From assembly GCA_025463365.1 (NCBI GenBank), contig JAOBWM010000046.1:1-40217 (forward strand): a stretch of DNA of 40,217 nt, in the 5' to 3' direction. Below the pieces are notes generated by a model. That model searched no databases. It was not told the DNA's origin and saw only the letters and a program-made list of their open reading frames with translations. The position numbers and the translations under genes are program-made. This DNA is from Acidimicrobiales bacterium (GTDB lineage Bacteria; Actinomycetota; Acidimicrobiia; Acidimicrobiales; Iamiaceae). Shown here piece by piece: positions 7,725 through 15,410 of the stretch; within the stretch, counting starts at the first letter, position 1; every line of letters starts with the position of its first letter.

Positions 7725-8921
7725 ATGAGGTTCGAGACGTTGACGGCCCGCCAGGTCGAGCGCGAGGCGCGCGCCGCGACGATCGATCCGGAGCAGGTCG
7801 TCCCGCTCTCGGAGGCCGTGATCGTCGCCGACCACTCGTTCACGGTGCAGGCAGCCAACCGGGCCGCGTCGGATCTGCTCGGGTGGACCGAGCCCCGGCA
7901 CCTGGTGCGCGACCTCAACCAGGTGAGCTGGTCGATCCTCGGTGCCGCCAAGCTCCGCGAGATCCAGGTGGCCCTCGTCATGCGAGGCCGTTGGTCGGGC
8001 AGCGCCGTGCTGGAACGGCGCGACGGCTCGATGTTCGAGGCCTTCGTGACCGCGTGCAGCCTGCACGCCGCTCGCGACATCCCGTCAGGGGTCGTGGTCA
8101 CGATCCGCTCGCGGGTCGTCGGCAACGGGTCCAGCGGACTCCCCGCCGATGCCGAGTCCTTCGGGGTCACGGGCCTCCCCGGCAGCTTCTGCCTGCACTA
8201 CCAACCCGAGGTCGACCTGCGGGACGGCTCGGTGACGGGGTGCGAAGCCCTGCTGCGCTGGTGGCACCCGGGCCTCGGCATGGTCTCGCCCGGCCCGGCG
8301 CTGGCCCACCCCAAGTGGGCTGCCCGCCTCGCCGGCCTCGAGACTTGGTCGGTGTTCGCGGCCTGCCGCCAGGCCGCGGCCTGGGCCGAGAAGGGTCGCC
8401 CGGCGCGCATCGCCCTCAACGTGTCCGAGCAGCACATGAACGATCCCGAGCTGTTGCACCGGGTGCGCCAGGCCGTCGTCATCACGGGCGTCGACCCGTC
8501 CTGGCTGGCGATCGACCTGCCGGTGGCGGCCCTCGTCGGCACACCCGCCCTGGCCCGCCGGGTGGCTGCCGGCCTTGCCGAGCTGGGCGTCGTGGTGGTG
8601 GTCGACAGCGTCTACGGCGCCGTCCCGCCCGAGACGTTCGACGGGATCCCGGCCTCGGTCCTCAAGATCATCCCGGGCAACGTCGGTCGCTCCAGCGCCG
8701 GGTCGGTCGACCGTCCCGCGGAGGCTGCCATCGAGCTGGCCCGCTCGATCGGCGCCACCTCGGTGGCCAAGTCGGTGGAGACGGCGGCCGACCTGCGGGC
8801 CGTGCGGGGCATCGGCTTCGACCGCGCCTTCGGACACGTGTTCAGCCCGGCCGTCGGCCCCGCCGAGCTCTTCCGGACGCTCGTCGGGCCGGCGGCCCCC
8901 GATGGCGTCGCGTCGATGTGA
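7725..8921 (+). CDS. PAS-like domain plus degenerate EAL domain protein (probable non-catalytic)
   Basis: A 398-residue protein beginning 94 bp after the previous gene; the ATG at 7725 is preceded by GGGAGGGTG. Residues about 20-135 look like a PAS sensor (PLSEAVIVADHSFTVQAANRA, then RDGSMFEAFVTA). Residues about 150-390 have the EAL fold but most catalytic positions are changed. CEALLRW and LNVSEQ survive. The second metal-binding glutamate (ELTE) is IDLPV, the DDFGTGYSSL loop is VDSVYGAVPPE, the KIDRS lysine segment is KIIPGN, and AEGVE is AKSVE. It should not hydrolyse c-di-GMP. Family precedent is that such EAL proteins bind c-di-GMP or protein partners. It lies between two proteins whose EAL sites are intact, suggesting a receptor or scaffold in the same circuit. 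Confidence 0.82.
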   Translation: MRFETLTARQVEREARAATIDPEQVVPLSEAVIVADHSFTVQAANRAASDLLGWTEPRHLVRDLNQVSWSILGAAKLREIQVALVMRGRWSGSAVLERRDGSMFEAFVTACSLHAARDIPSGVVVTIRSRVVGNGSSGLPADAESFGVTGLPGSFCLHYQPEVDLRDGSVTGCEALLRWWHPGLGMVSPGPALAHPKWAARLAGLETWSVFAACRQAAAWAEKGRPARIALNVSEQHMNDPELLHRVRQAVVITGVDPSWLAIDLPVAALVGTPALARRVAAGLAELGVVVVVDSVYGAVPPETFDGIPASVLKIIPGNVGRSSAGSVDRPAEAAIELARSIGATSVAKSVETAADLRAVRGIGFDRAFGHVFSPAVGPAELFRTLVGPAAPDGVASM

Positions 8922-9114
8922 CCCCGGTCGACGGGCCCAAGGCACCGTCGACCGCCTTCCCCACCACCTGTTGGACCGCTCGCCTGGCGGCCGCGAGCAA
9001 GGCCACAACCCGTTGAGAACCGATGATCTGGGCAGGCCAGGGCGCTCGCGCCTAGAACTTCTGGCCGTGACGCTTCGGCGACCAGGGCTGTCCTTCTCTG
9101 GGATTCTGTCCGAC
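8922..9114. other. Intergenic region upstream of the PDE-kinase fusion gene
   Basis: 193 bp with no gene. TAGAAC at 9053-9058 is a -10-like box 8 nt before an in-frame GTG at 9067, so a leaderless start there is possible. I found no c-di-GMP riboswitch-like fold. Confidence 0.3.
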
Positions 9115-12100
9115 ATGGACTCGGTTGAGGTCCGTGCCATCGGATCGGTCGTTCGCCGGGCCCACGCGTTCGACGGATTGGCCGAAGCGGCGGCCGTGCT
9201 CGACGCCTCCGGGATCATCGTCGAGACCAACGAGGCCTGGCGCCTCTTCTCGCAGCTGAACGACGGCGTGCCGGGGACCACGGGTGTCGGCGTCGACTAC
9301 GTCGCGGTCTGCGAGCGGGCCGCCGAGGCCGGTGCGGCCCCTGAGGCGAGACGGATCGCGGAGGGCCTGCAGGCCATCTTGGCGGGCGAGCGGCGCCACC
9401 TCGACCTCGAGTACCGCGCCGATTCCGCGAGCGAGGATCGGTGGTACCTGATCCAGGCATCGGCCCTGCCCGGCACCGATGGGGCCGGCGCCGTCGTCGT
9501 CCACCAGAACATCACGGCGCGCAAGCTCCTCGAGCTGGGCGTGGTCAGCCAGTCCGACGTGGATCCTGTCTCCGGTCTTCCGGACTGGCCGGCGGCGGTG
9601 GAGTTCCTCAGCGAACGACTGGTCGCGGCGACCACGACGGGCGGTCGGGTCACGGCGATGCTCGTCGACGTCGACCGGTTCGCCACGATCAACGACCGTC
9701 TCGGGTGGGCGGCCGGCAATGCCGTCCTCGTCCAGCTGGGCGCGCGGGCGCGCCGGGTGGTGCGCCCGGGCGACCTGTTGTGCCGGGTCGGGGGCGATCG
9801 CTTCCTCATCGCGTTCCGGGACCTGCGGGTGGTGGACGTGGATCCGATCCGCGCCCGGCTGCGCGACACCCTCAGCCAACCCTTCCAGGTGGGTACCACC
9901 GAGATCGACCTCGTCGCGTCGCTCGGGGTCGTGGCGAGCAGCGAGAACGACACCGTGGACTCCCTGCTCGCCCGGGTCACCAGCGAGGTCCGTCGCCAGA
10001 AGGCCGCCGATCGGCCGGAGCCGGTGTGCACCGACAGCACCTACCTGTTGGATCGAGCCGAGACCGCCGCGGAGCAGGTCATCGAGGACCGCCTGGCCGC
10101 CGGGCGGGCCGCCGCGCCGCCCACGGCCGACGACGAACGGACGCCCGAGCGCGTCGACGAGCAGTCGCTCGCCTCTCAAGCCCTGCACGTGGCGCTCAGC
10201 GTGCTGCCCGACCGCCGCATCCTCGTGGACGGGATGGACGAGGTGATGCGGGGGCTGACCGCCGAAGACCCGCCGTCGTCCGTCCTGCTCGTCGACATCG
10301 GCAGCATCGACCGGGTGAAGGAGGCGTTCGGCCACGAGGTCGGCGACCGCCTGATCCTGCGCTGCGCCCATTCGCTCCAGCTCGCCGCCCACGGGGACGA
10401 TCTGCTCGCCCGCTTCTCCGATCGGACCTTCGGGATCTTCTGCACCCACCTGGGCACCGACGAGCTCGCCATGGAGTACGCCGCTCGCCTGCGCGAGATG
10501 GTGTCTCGGCCCGTCACCATCGACGGCCGGGACCTGGAGGTGACCGCATCGATCGGCATGGCCGCCACCGACTCGGGCGCCACCGGCGCGCTCGACCTCC
10601 TCCAGCAGGCCGACACCGCGCTGGCATCGGTCCGAGGGGTCAGCGGCGGGGCGTCGCGCGTGTACGACCAGGCGCTGCGTCGACAGGTCCTGCGCCAGCT
10701 CGACGTCGAGGCCGTCGTCCGCCAGACCCTCGACGCGGGCACGGTCGAGCTCGCGTACCAGCCGATCATCCGCCTCGAGGACGATGCGATCCGGGGCGCC
10801 GAAGCCCTGCTGCGGCTGCACGACGCGTCCGGCGCCGCCATCGATGCCCTCGAGGTCATCGCGGCCGCCGAGCGCACGGGGACCATCGGCCAGCTCAGCG
10901 ACCTGATCTTGCGGGTCGCATGCCGCGACGCCGTGTCCTGGGGCGGCATCGCCCCGGGTCGCACCGTCGTGCTCTCGATCAACCTTCCCGGCTCGGCGCT
11001 GGCCCGCCCCGAGTTCCCGGCCGAGGCCAGCGCGATCGCGGCCCACACCGGCATCGACCCCGTCCACGTCTGCTTCGAGCTGAACGAGAGCGTCCTGATG
11101 GAGGACGCGGTGCGGGCGTCGCGCCAGCTCGTGGACCTCAAGGTGCGCGGCTTCCGACTGGCCGCTGACGACTTCGGCACCGGCTACAGCTCGCTCGCCC
11201 ATCTCAAGCGGTTCCCCCTCGACGACATCAAGATCGACGGGAGCCTGGTGCACGGCCTGGCCCACAGCCTCGAGGACACGGCGATCGTGCGGGCGATCAT
11301 GGGGGTGTGCGACGCCCTTGGCCTGGCCGTGGTGGCCGAGGGCGTGGAGGACGTCGACCAGCTCCGGGAGCTGCGGCGCCTCGGCGTGAGCTACGGCCAG
11401 GGCTACCTGTGGAGCCGCGCCGTGCCGGTCTCGGACTTCGCGGAGCTCCTGGTCGCGGATCGTGAGCGGCTCGACGTCGGCATCGACCTGCCGGCTCGGC
11501 CGCCGCACACGCCTCACCTGCCCGCGGCCGGTCCGGCACCGGGGGCCCAGGAGGGCCTCGATACCGTCCTGAGCGTGCTGGCGCACGAGCTGCGCACGCC
11601 CCTCAGCGTCGTCACCGGCTATGCCTCGCTGCTCGAGTCCTCGCTCGAGCCGGAGCAGGCGGAGGCGGCCGCGACCATCGGCCGTGCCGGGCTGCGGATC
11701 AATCGGATCCTCACCGACATCGTCGACGCCGGCACCGTGAACGACGGGTCCCTTCGCCTCCAGGTCCGCGAGCTCGACCTGGCCGACCTGGTCGGTCGGC
11801 TCGTGGCCGACCTGGCATCGCCCTTCGCCCAGGTGGTCACCTACACGCCGCCCATCGCCCGGTACCCCAGGGTCCTCGCCGACCAGTCGCGCATCGAGCA
11901 GACCTTGAACAACCTCGTCACCAACGCGGTCAAGTTCTCGCCGTCGGGGTCCCCCGTCGACGTGTCCGTGCAGGTGGAGGCCGACTGGATCGACGTCTCG
12001 GTGACGGACGAAGGCCCCGGCGTCCCGCCTGAGCAGATCGGGCTGATCTTCCGCAAGTACGGCCGGGCCAACTCGCGGGTGGCCGGGACCGGGTTGGGTC

Positions 12101-12216
12101 TCTACCTCGCCCGCAGCATCGCCCGGGCCCACGGCGGCGAGGTGCTGTACCGGCGCCGGACCGATCGCATCGGATCGGTGTTCGTCCTACGGCTGCCCCG
12201 CGTCGCCACCGACTGA
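9115..12216 (+). CDS. PAS - two pseudo-GGDEF - EAL - histidine kinase fusion protein
   Basis: A 1033-residue six-domain signalling protein. A PAS domain (about 15-135) is followed by a GGDEF-like domain with the altered signature RVGGDRF (about 224-230) and a second in which the signature has decayed to RFSDRTF (about 432-438). Neither should make c-di-GMP, though nucleotide binding is possible. The EAL domain (about 535-785) keeps all catalytic motifs: GAEALLR, SINLPG, FELNES, ADDFGTGYSSL, IKIDGS, VAEGVED, GQGYLWSR. The C terminus is a complete histidine kinase: LAHELRTPLS (His824), N box LNNLVTNAVKF (about 928), DEGPGVP, a FRKYGRAN F box and GTGLGLYLARS. No receiver is attached; two response-regulator genes follow. 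ATG 9115 is called, but its Shine-Dalgarno is poor and an in-frame GTG at 9067 (adding 16 residues) is possible. No transmembrane segment is visible, so it is probably cytoplasmic. Confidence 0.88.
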   Translation: MDSVEVRAIGSVVRRAHAFDGLAEAAAVLDASGIIVETNEAWRLFSQLNDGVPGTTGVGVDYVAVCERAAEAGAAPEARRIAEGLQAILAGERRHLDLEYRADSASEDRWYLIQASALPGTDGAGAVVVHQNITARKLLELGVVSQSDVDPVSGLPDWPAAVEFLSERLVAATTTGGRVTAMLVDVDRFATINDRLGWAAGNAVLVQLGARARRVVRPGDLLCRVGGDRFLIAFRDLRVVDVDPIRARLRDTLSQPFQVGTTEIDLVASLGVVASSENDTVDSLLARVTSEVRRQKAADRPEPVCTDSTYLLDRAETAAEQVIEDRLAAGRAAAPPTADDERTPERVDEQSLASQALHVALSVLPDRRILVDGMDEVMRGLTAEDPPSSVLLVDIGSIDRVKEAFGHEVGDRLILRCAHSLQLAAHGDDLLARFSDRTFGIFCTHLGTDELAMEYAARLREMVSRPVTIDGRDLEVTASIGMAATDSGATGALDLLQQADTALASVRGVSGGASRVYDQALRRQVLRQLDVEAVVRQTLDAGTVELAYQPIIRLEDDAIRGAEALLRLHDASGAAIDALEVIAAAERTGTIGQLSDLILRVACRDAVSWGGIAPGRTVVLSINLPGSALARPEFPAEASAIAAHTGIDPVHVCFELNESVLMEDAVRASRQLVDLKVRGFRLAADDFGTGYSSLAHLKRFPLDDIKIDGSLVHGLAHSLEDTAIVRAIMGVCDALGLAVVAEGVEDVDQLRELRRLGVSYGQGYLWSRAVPVSDFAELLVADRERLDVGIDLPARPPHTPHLPAAGPAPGAQEGLDTVLSVLAHELRTPLSVVTGYASLLESSLEPEQAEAAATIGRAGLRINRILTDIVDAGTVNDGSLRLQVRELDLADLVGRLVADLASPFAQVVTYTPPIARYPRVLADQSRIEQTLNNLVTNAVKFSPSGSPVDVSVQVEADWIDVSVTDEGPGVPPEQIGLIFRKYGRANSRVAGTGLGLYLARSIARAHGGEVLYRRRTDRIGSVFVLRLPRVATD

Positions 12217-12233
12217 TTCCCTCGAGCGGGTCG

Positions 12234-12252
12234 GGCCGCCGGGCCCGCGGCC
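12234..12252. other. GC-rich nested palindrome between kinase and response-regulator genes
   Basis: GGCCG-CCGGGCCCG-CGGCC has perfect 5-bp arms around a loop that contains its own 8-bp palindrome CGGGCCCG. It starts 18 nt after the kinase stop. It could attenuate transcription into the regulators, but there is no T-tract, so it may equally be an RNA-processing or chance GC hairpin. Confidence 0.3.
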
Positions 12253-12332
12253 TCCCGGCACCTCAAGTTCCGACCCCCCGGGTCCGATTGAGGGGTGCCG
12301 CCCTCGTCTGCTCGAGGGGCGCGTCTCCGCCT

Positions 12333-12743
12333 GTGACCTCTGAACCCACGCTCCGCATCCTCGTCGTCGAGGACGATCCACCGCTCTTGGCACTGGCCAA
12401 GGCCATCTTGAAGCGCGCCGGGTACGAGGTGATCGCAGCCTCCAGCGCCGAACAGGCCCGCACCCAGGTTCCCGACCTCGCGACGATCGATGCGCTGTTC
12501 TCCGACGTGGTGCTCCCGCAAGCTTCGGGCATGGACCTGGCCGAGCAACTGACCCGTGAACGGCCCGACCTTCCCGTCCTGCTGACCACCGGGCAGACCG
12601 ACCCGAGCCGGCACCAGGAGATCCGGGCGACCGGCCATCAGCTCCTGCTGAAGCCCTACTCGCCGGAGCACCTGTGCGACGCGCTGCGCGCCGTGCTCCC
12701 GGGCGGCTCGGGCATCGTCGGCCGGGCAGGTGATCGACCGTGA
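12333..12743 (+). CDS. Single-domain response regulator (CheY-like receiver)
   Basis: A stand-alone receiver of 136 residues with no output domain. The acidic pocket is in LVVEDD (Glu13, Asp14, Asp15), the phosphoacceptor is Asp58 in LFSDVVLP, TT is at 85-86 and the conserved lysine is Lys107 in LLLKPY. Such proteins act as phosphate shuttles or bind partners directly. GTG at 12333 begins closest to the fold; an in-frame TTG at 12288 would add 15 residues and is the alternative. Its stop overlaps the GTG of the next regulator by 4 nt (GTGA, 12740-12743), so the two are translationally coupled. The upstream histidine kinase with no receiver of its own is the obvious phosphodonor, by inference only. 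Confidence 0.85.
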   Translation: MTSEPTLRILVVEDDPPLLALAKAILKRAGYEVIAASSAEQARTQVPDLATIDALFSDVVLPQASGMDLAEQLTRERPDLPVLLTTGQTDPSRHQEIRATGHQLLLKPYSPEHLCDALRAVLPGGSGIVGRAGDRP

Positions 12744-13411
12744 GGATCCTCGTGGTGGAGGACGACCGCGACACCCTCGAGCTCGTGCGCATCGTGCTGC
12801 AGCGCGACGGCCACATCGTGGAGACGGCGTCGTCGGGCTCCGACGGCCTCTGGATGGCCACCGAGTTCGACTTCGACGTCGTCGTGCTCGACCGAGGGCT
12901 GCCCGCGCCCGACGGGCTCACCGTGTGCGAGGACCTGCGCGAGCGCGGTCGCTGGATGCCGATCCTCATGTTGACCGGCCTGGCCGAGACGGCGATGCGC
13001 GTCGAGGGGCTCCGGGCGGGCGCCGACGACTACCTCGTGAAACCCTTCGCGCCCGACGAGCTCGTGGCCCGGGTCCAGGCGCTCGCCCGGCGGGCTCCCG
13101 TCGAGCGGCCCAGCGTGCTGACCGCCGGCGACATCAGCCTCGACCCGGCGAGCCACGACGTCCGCCGCGGCGCCACCCAGATCGCCCTGCGGCCCAAGGA
13201 GTTCTCCCTCCTGGAGCTGTTCATGCGCCGCCAGGGCGAGGTGCTGCCCCGAGCAGAGATCCTCGATCGCGTCTGGGACATGAACTTCGACGGCATGTCG
13301 AACGTGGTCGACGTCCACGTGAAGTCGCTGCGCGCCAAGATCGACAAGCCGTTCGACCGCCAGTCGATCGAGACGATCTGGCGCGTCGGCTACCGCTTCT
13401 GCAACACCTGA
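12740..13411 (+). CDS. OmpR/PhoB-family response regulator (receiver + winged helix)
   Basis: A 223-residue DNA-binding response regulator. The receiver (1-120) has Glu7, Asp8 and Asp9 in VVEDD, phosphoacceptor Asp51 in VVVLDRGLP, Thr79 and Lys101 in YLVKPF. The C-terminal winged helix-turn-helix (about 130-223) shows the PhoB-type pattern: LRPKEFSLLELFMRRQGEVLPRAE split by its usual turn, then DVHVKSLRAKID and the closing WRVGYRF hairpin. It starts at a GTG overlapping the stop of the single-domain receiver, so both are made from one mRNA. It is likely the transcriptional output of the kinase encoded at 9115-12216. Targets are unknown. Confidence 0.9.
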   Translation: MRILVVEDDRDTLELVRIVLQRDGHIVETASSGSDGLWMATEFDFDVVVLDRGLPAPDGLTVCEDLRERGRWMPILMLTGLAETAMRVEGLRAGADDYLVKPFAPDELVARVQALARRAPVERPSVLTAGDISLDPASHDVRRGATQIALRPKEFSLLELFMRRQGEVLPRAEILDRVWDMNFDGMSNVVDVHVKSLRAKIDKPFDRQSIETIWRVGYRFCNT

Positions 13412-13417
13412 CGCCGG

Positions 13418-13423
13418 TAGCAT
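13418..13423 (+). promoter_or_regulatory. TAGCAT -10 box for the glutathione peroxidase gene (leaderless type)
   Basis: TAGCAT fits TAnnnT and ends 7 nt before the GTG at 13431, placing the transcription start at or beside the start codon. There is no Shine-Dalgarno before that GTG, which supports a leaderless transcript. The box begins 6 nt after the preceding stop codon. Confidence 0.5.
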
Positions 13424-13430
13424 CCGCTCC

Positions 13431-13913
13431 GTGACCTCCCTCTCCGACTTCTCCGCCACGACGATCGGCGGCCAGGAGACCGATCTGTCGCAGTACGCCG
13501 GCAAGGCGGTCCTCGTGGTCAACACCGCCTCGAAGTGCGGGTTCACGCCGCAGTACAAGGGCCTCGAGGAGCTGTACGGCCAGTACAAGGATCAGGGTCT
13601 CGTGATCCTCGGGTTCCCGTGCGACCAGTTCGGCCACCAAGAGCCCGGCACCGAGGACGAGATCCAGGAGTTCTGCGAGCTGAACTACGGCGTCAGCTTC
13701 CCGATGTTCGCCAAGGTCGACGTCAACGGCGACGAGGCGCACCCGCTGTACAAGTGGTTGCGCTCGGAGAAGGGCGGGATCCTCGGCGACCGGATCAAGT
13801 GGAACTTCACCAAGTTCCTCCTGGGCAAGGACGGCAGGGTCATCGATCGCTACGCCTCCATCACGAAGCCCGAGAAGCTCGCCGCCGACGTCGAGAAGGC
13901 CCTCGCCGACTGA
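13431..13913 (+). CDS. Thioredoxin-dependent glutathione peroxidase family protein
   Basis: A 160-residue cytoplasmic peroxidase of the GPx family, which reduces hydrogen or organic peroxides. The peroxidatic residue is a cysteine, not selenocysteine: Cys36 in NTASKCGFT. The rest of the catalytic tetrad is present (Gln70 in FGHQEPG, Trp124 and Asn125 in KWNFTKFL). Cys82 in EFCELNYGVSFP sits where thioredoxin-dependent members carry the resolving cysteine, so thioredoxin or mycothiol-linked reduction is more likely than glutathione. Length is normal for the bacterial BsaA/BtuE group. The GTG at 13431 is 20 nt after the response regulator stop but has its own -10 box. It converges on a universal stress protein gene. 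Confidence 0.9.
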   Translation: MTSLSDFSATTIGGQETDLSQYAGKAVLVVNTASKCGFTPQYKGLEELYGQYKDQGLVILGFPCDQFGHQEPGTEDEIQEFCELNYGVSFPMFAKVDVNGDEAHPLYKWLRSEKGGILGDRIKWNFTKFLLGKDGRVIDRYASITKPEKLAADVEKALAD

Positions 13914-13931
13914 CGAGTGAACCGTCAGTCG
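13907..13931. terminator. Hairpin spanning both stop codons of the convergent gpx and usp genes
   Basis: CGACTGACG (13907-13915) and CGTCAGTCG (13923-13931) are perfect 9-nt complements around a 7-nt loop. Each arm contains the stop codon of one gene: gpx TGA at 13911-13913 and usp TGA at 13927-13925. Placement between convergent genes suggests a bidirectional terminator, although T-tracts are lacking. Confidence 0.55.
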
Positions 13932-14392
13932 TCGGGGCGGTGGTGGCCGACGATCAACAGGGGGCACTCGACGTGGTGGAGCAGCCGGTCCTCCAGCGCG
14001 CCGTGCAGGAACCGGTCGAACCAGTTCGGCTGGTTGGAGCCGAGCACCAACAGGTCGGGCTGCTCGTCGTGGACCAGGTCGCGCAGGGCCCGGTCGACCG
14101 ACGTGTCGGAGGGAACGAGCTGGGTCTCGGTGGCGACCGCCAGCGCTTCGGCGGTGCGGGCCAGGGCGGCTCGGCCCTCGGCGACGGACTGCGTCCACTC
14201 CTTGTCGGCCTCGTCGTCGGTCATGACCGGCCCTTCGATGCCGCCGGCATCCTCCATCGGATCGTGGCGGGCCTCGATCACCGTCACGAGCTCGATCCTC
14301 GCATCGGGGTGGAGCAGGCCCACGGCTCGGGTGGCCGCCTCGATGGCGGCGTCGGATCCGTCGGTGGCGATCATGACCTTGGGCGCATGCAC
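13925..14392 (-). CDS. Universal stress protein (UspA family)
   Basis: A 155-residue single-domain UspA-like protein. The N-terminal strand and loop PKVMIATDGSDAAIEAATRA are typical. The C-terminal half carries DLLVLGSNQ, then RFLHGALEDRLLHHVECPLLIVGHH, matching the usual fold. The ATP-binding G-x2-G-x9-G-S/T motif is imperfect: the final GS/T is GAL, so nucleotide binding is uncertain. GTG at 14392 places the first strand at the usual distance; an in-frame GTG at 14410 adds 6 residues and cannot be excluded. A TAGGGC box ends 7 nt before the 14392 GTG, compatible with a leaderless message. It lies between stress (GPx) and lipoprotein genes; a general stress role is inferred from family only. 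Confidence 0.82.
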   Translation of the reverse strand: MHAPKVMIATDGSDAAIEAATRAVGLLHPDARIELVTVIEARHDPMEDAGGIEGPVMTDDEADKEWTQSVAEGRAALARTAEALAVATETQLVPSDTSVDRALRDLVHDEQPDLLVLGSNQPNWFDRFLHGALEDRLLHHVECPLLIVGHHRPDD

Positions 14393-14420
14393 GGCTCTCG
14401 CCCTACCCACGGGCAGCGCG

Positions 14421-14456
14421 CACCATCCGCGCCATCCGCACCATCCGCGCCATCCG
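14421..14456. repeat. Four copies of a 9-nt tandem repeat upstream of usp
   Basis: The 18-mer CACCATCCGCGCCATCCG occurs twice in perfect tandem, i.e. four 9-nt units CRCCATCCG. It lies between the lipoprotein stop (14462) and the universal stress protein start, in the likely promoter or leader of the latter. Copy-number variation could alter expression; nothing else suggests function. Confidence 0.7.
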
Positions 14457-14461
14457 CGCGG

Positions 14462-15340
14462 TCAGCGTGCGGCGTGGGCCAGGTCGAGGTAGTGGTAGAG
14501 GAAGTTCGAGGTCTCGGCGAGGATCTGGTCGCGATGGGCCACGTACGGGACGTGGCCCGTGCCGTCCCATGCGGTGAGCTCGGTGATGGCCCCGACTCGT
14601 TTCGCCTTGGTGATCGTCGACGTCGCCCATGCGTAGGGAACCGTGTGATCACCGGTGCTGTGCATGAAGAGCGCCGGGGCCTCGCCCTTGTTCGGGTCGG
14701 TGAGGATGGCGGCACCCGAGAGCGACACCGCGGCCTGCACCTTCGAGGATTCGCCCGGGGTGCCGCTCTTGCCGACGTCGCTGCTGGCGTACCCGACGTT
14801 GACGGCGGTGATGGCGCCGGCTGACGAACCGGCGATGGCGATGCGGTTCACGTCGATGCCGTAGGTGTTGTCCTTCAGCCGCATGAACCGGATCGCCCCC
14901 TGCGCGTCGTGCCAGGCGGCGCGGATCGCGGACAGGCACTCGTCGCTGTAGGAGGTGCAGCCATCCGGCGCGAGGCGGTAGTCGATCGACACGGCGACGT
15001 AGCCCTGCTTCACGAGCGTGTTGGCCTCGTCGACGAGCTCGGGCGAGGTCTTGTCGAGGCTCGAGAACGACCCGCCGTGGACGAACACGACCAGCGGCCG
15101 CTTCTTGACGGTGTCACCGGCCGGGCGGTACAGGTCCAGCTTCAAGGCCTCGGTCTGGCCATCGAACCCCGGCGCGCTGCCGTAGGTGATGTCCGCGGTC
15201 TTGGTGACCTCGGTGAAGATCGCATCCCGATAGCGGAGCGGGGCCTTGCCCGTCGGAACGACGTCCTTGAAGTCGCACGCCGACGCCACGAGGCAGAGGA
15301 GCGCGGCGAGCGCGGCGGCGACGATGAGGCGGTGGCGCAT
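14462..15340 (-). CDS. Lipoprotein alpha/beta-hydrolase (carboxylesterase-like)
   Basis: A 292-residue exported hydrolase. The N terminus MRHRLIVAAALAALLCLVAS ends in a lipobox-like ASAC with Cys22 as the lipidation site, so it is probably membrane-anchored; the -3 position is Ala instead of Leu, so a plain signal peptide is possible. The alpha/beta-hydrolase fold shows the oxyanion motif FVHGGSF (near residue 91), the nucleophile elbow GSSAGA (about 170), acid Asp in STGDHTVP and the histidine in GTGHVPY. This is the HSL/carboxylesterase-type arrangement that hydrolyses short esters. Paired cysteines in GCTSYSDEC could form a disulfide outside the cell. ATG 15340 has GGGGGAA upstream. It is co-directional with usp but separated by the 9-nt repeat. 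Confidence 0.82.
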   Translation of the reverse strand: MRHRLIVAAALAALLCLVASACDFKDVVPTGKAPLRYRDAIFTEVTKTADITYGSAPGFDGQTEALKLDLYRPAGDTVKKRPLVVFVHGGSFSSLDKTSPELVDEANTLVKQGYVAVSIDYRLAPDGCTSYSDECLSAIRAAWHDAQGAIRFMRLKDNTYGIDVNRIAIAGSSAGAITAVNVGYASSDVGKSGTPGESSKVQAAVSLSGAAILTDPNKGEAPALFMHSTGDHTVPYAWATSTITKAKRVGAITELTAWDGTGHVPYVAHRDQILAETSNFLYHYLDLAHAAR

Positions 15341-15388
15341 GTGGTTCCCCCGTGGAGCTGGCGGCCACGGACGGCGGCGCCGGGGCGC

Positions 15389-15394
15389 AACCTA
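15389..15394 (-). promoter_or_regulatory. TAGGTT -10-like box upstream of the lipoprotein esterase
   Basis: Reading leftward, TAGGTT (TAnnnT) lies about 50 bp upstream of the ATG at 15340, in the 70-bp gap after the propeller gene. It would give a leader of roughly 40 nt containing the GGGGGAA Shine-Dalgarno. No convincing -35 was identified. Confidence 0.3.
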
Positions 15395-15410
15395 GTGCTG
15401 GGCTCGGGAT

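Noticed and set aside
9052-12132. 1026-codon minus-strand frame opposite the PDE-kinase fusion
   Set aside because: The plus strand has a continuous, motif-rich six-domain protein; the opposite frame has no recognisable motif.
14421-14456. CRISPR-like array
   Set aside because: Units are 9 nt with no spacers; this is a simple tandem repeat. The 12-nt repeat at 22110-22217 is coding and likewise not CRISPR.
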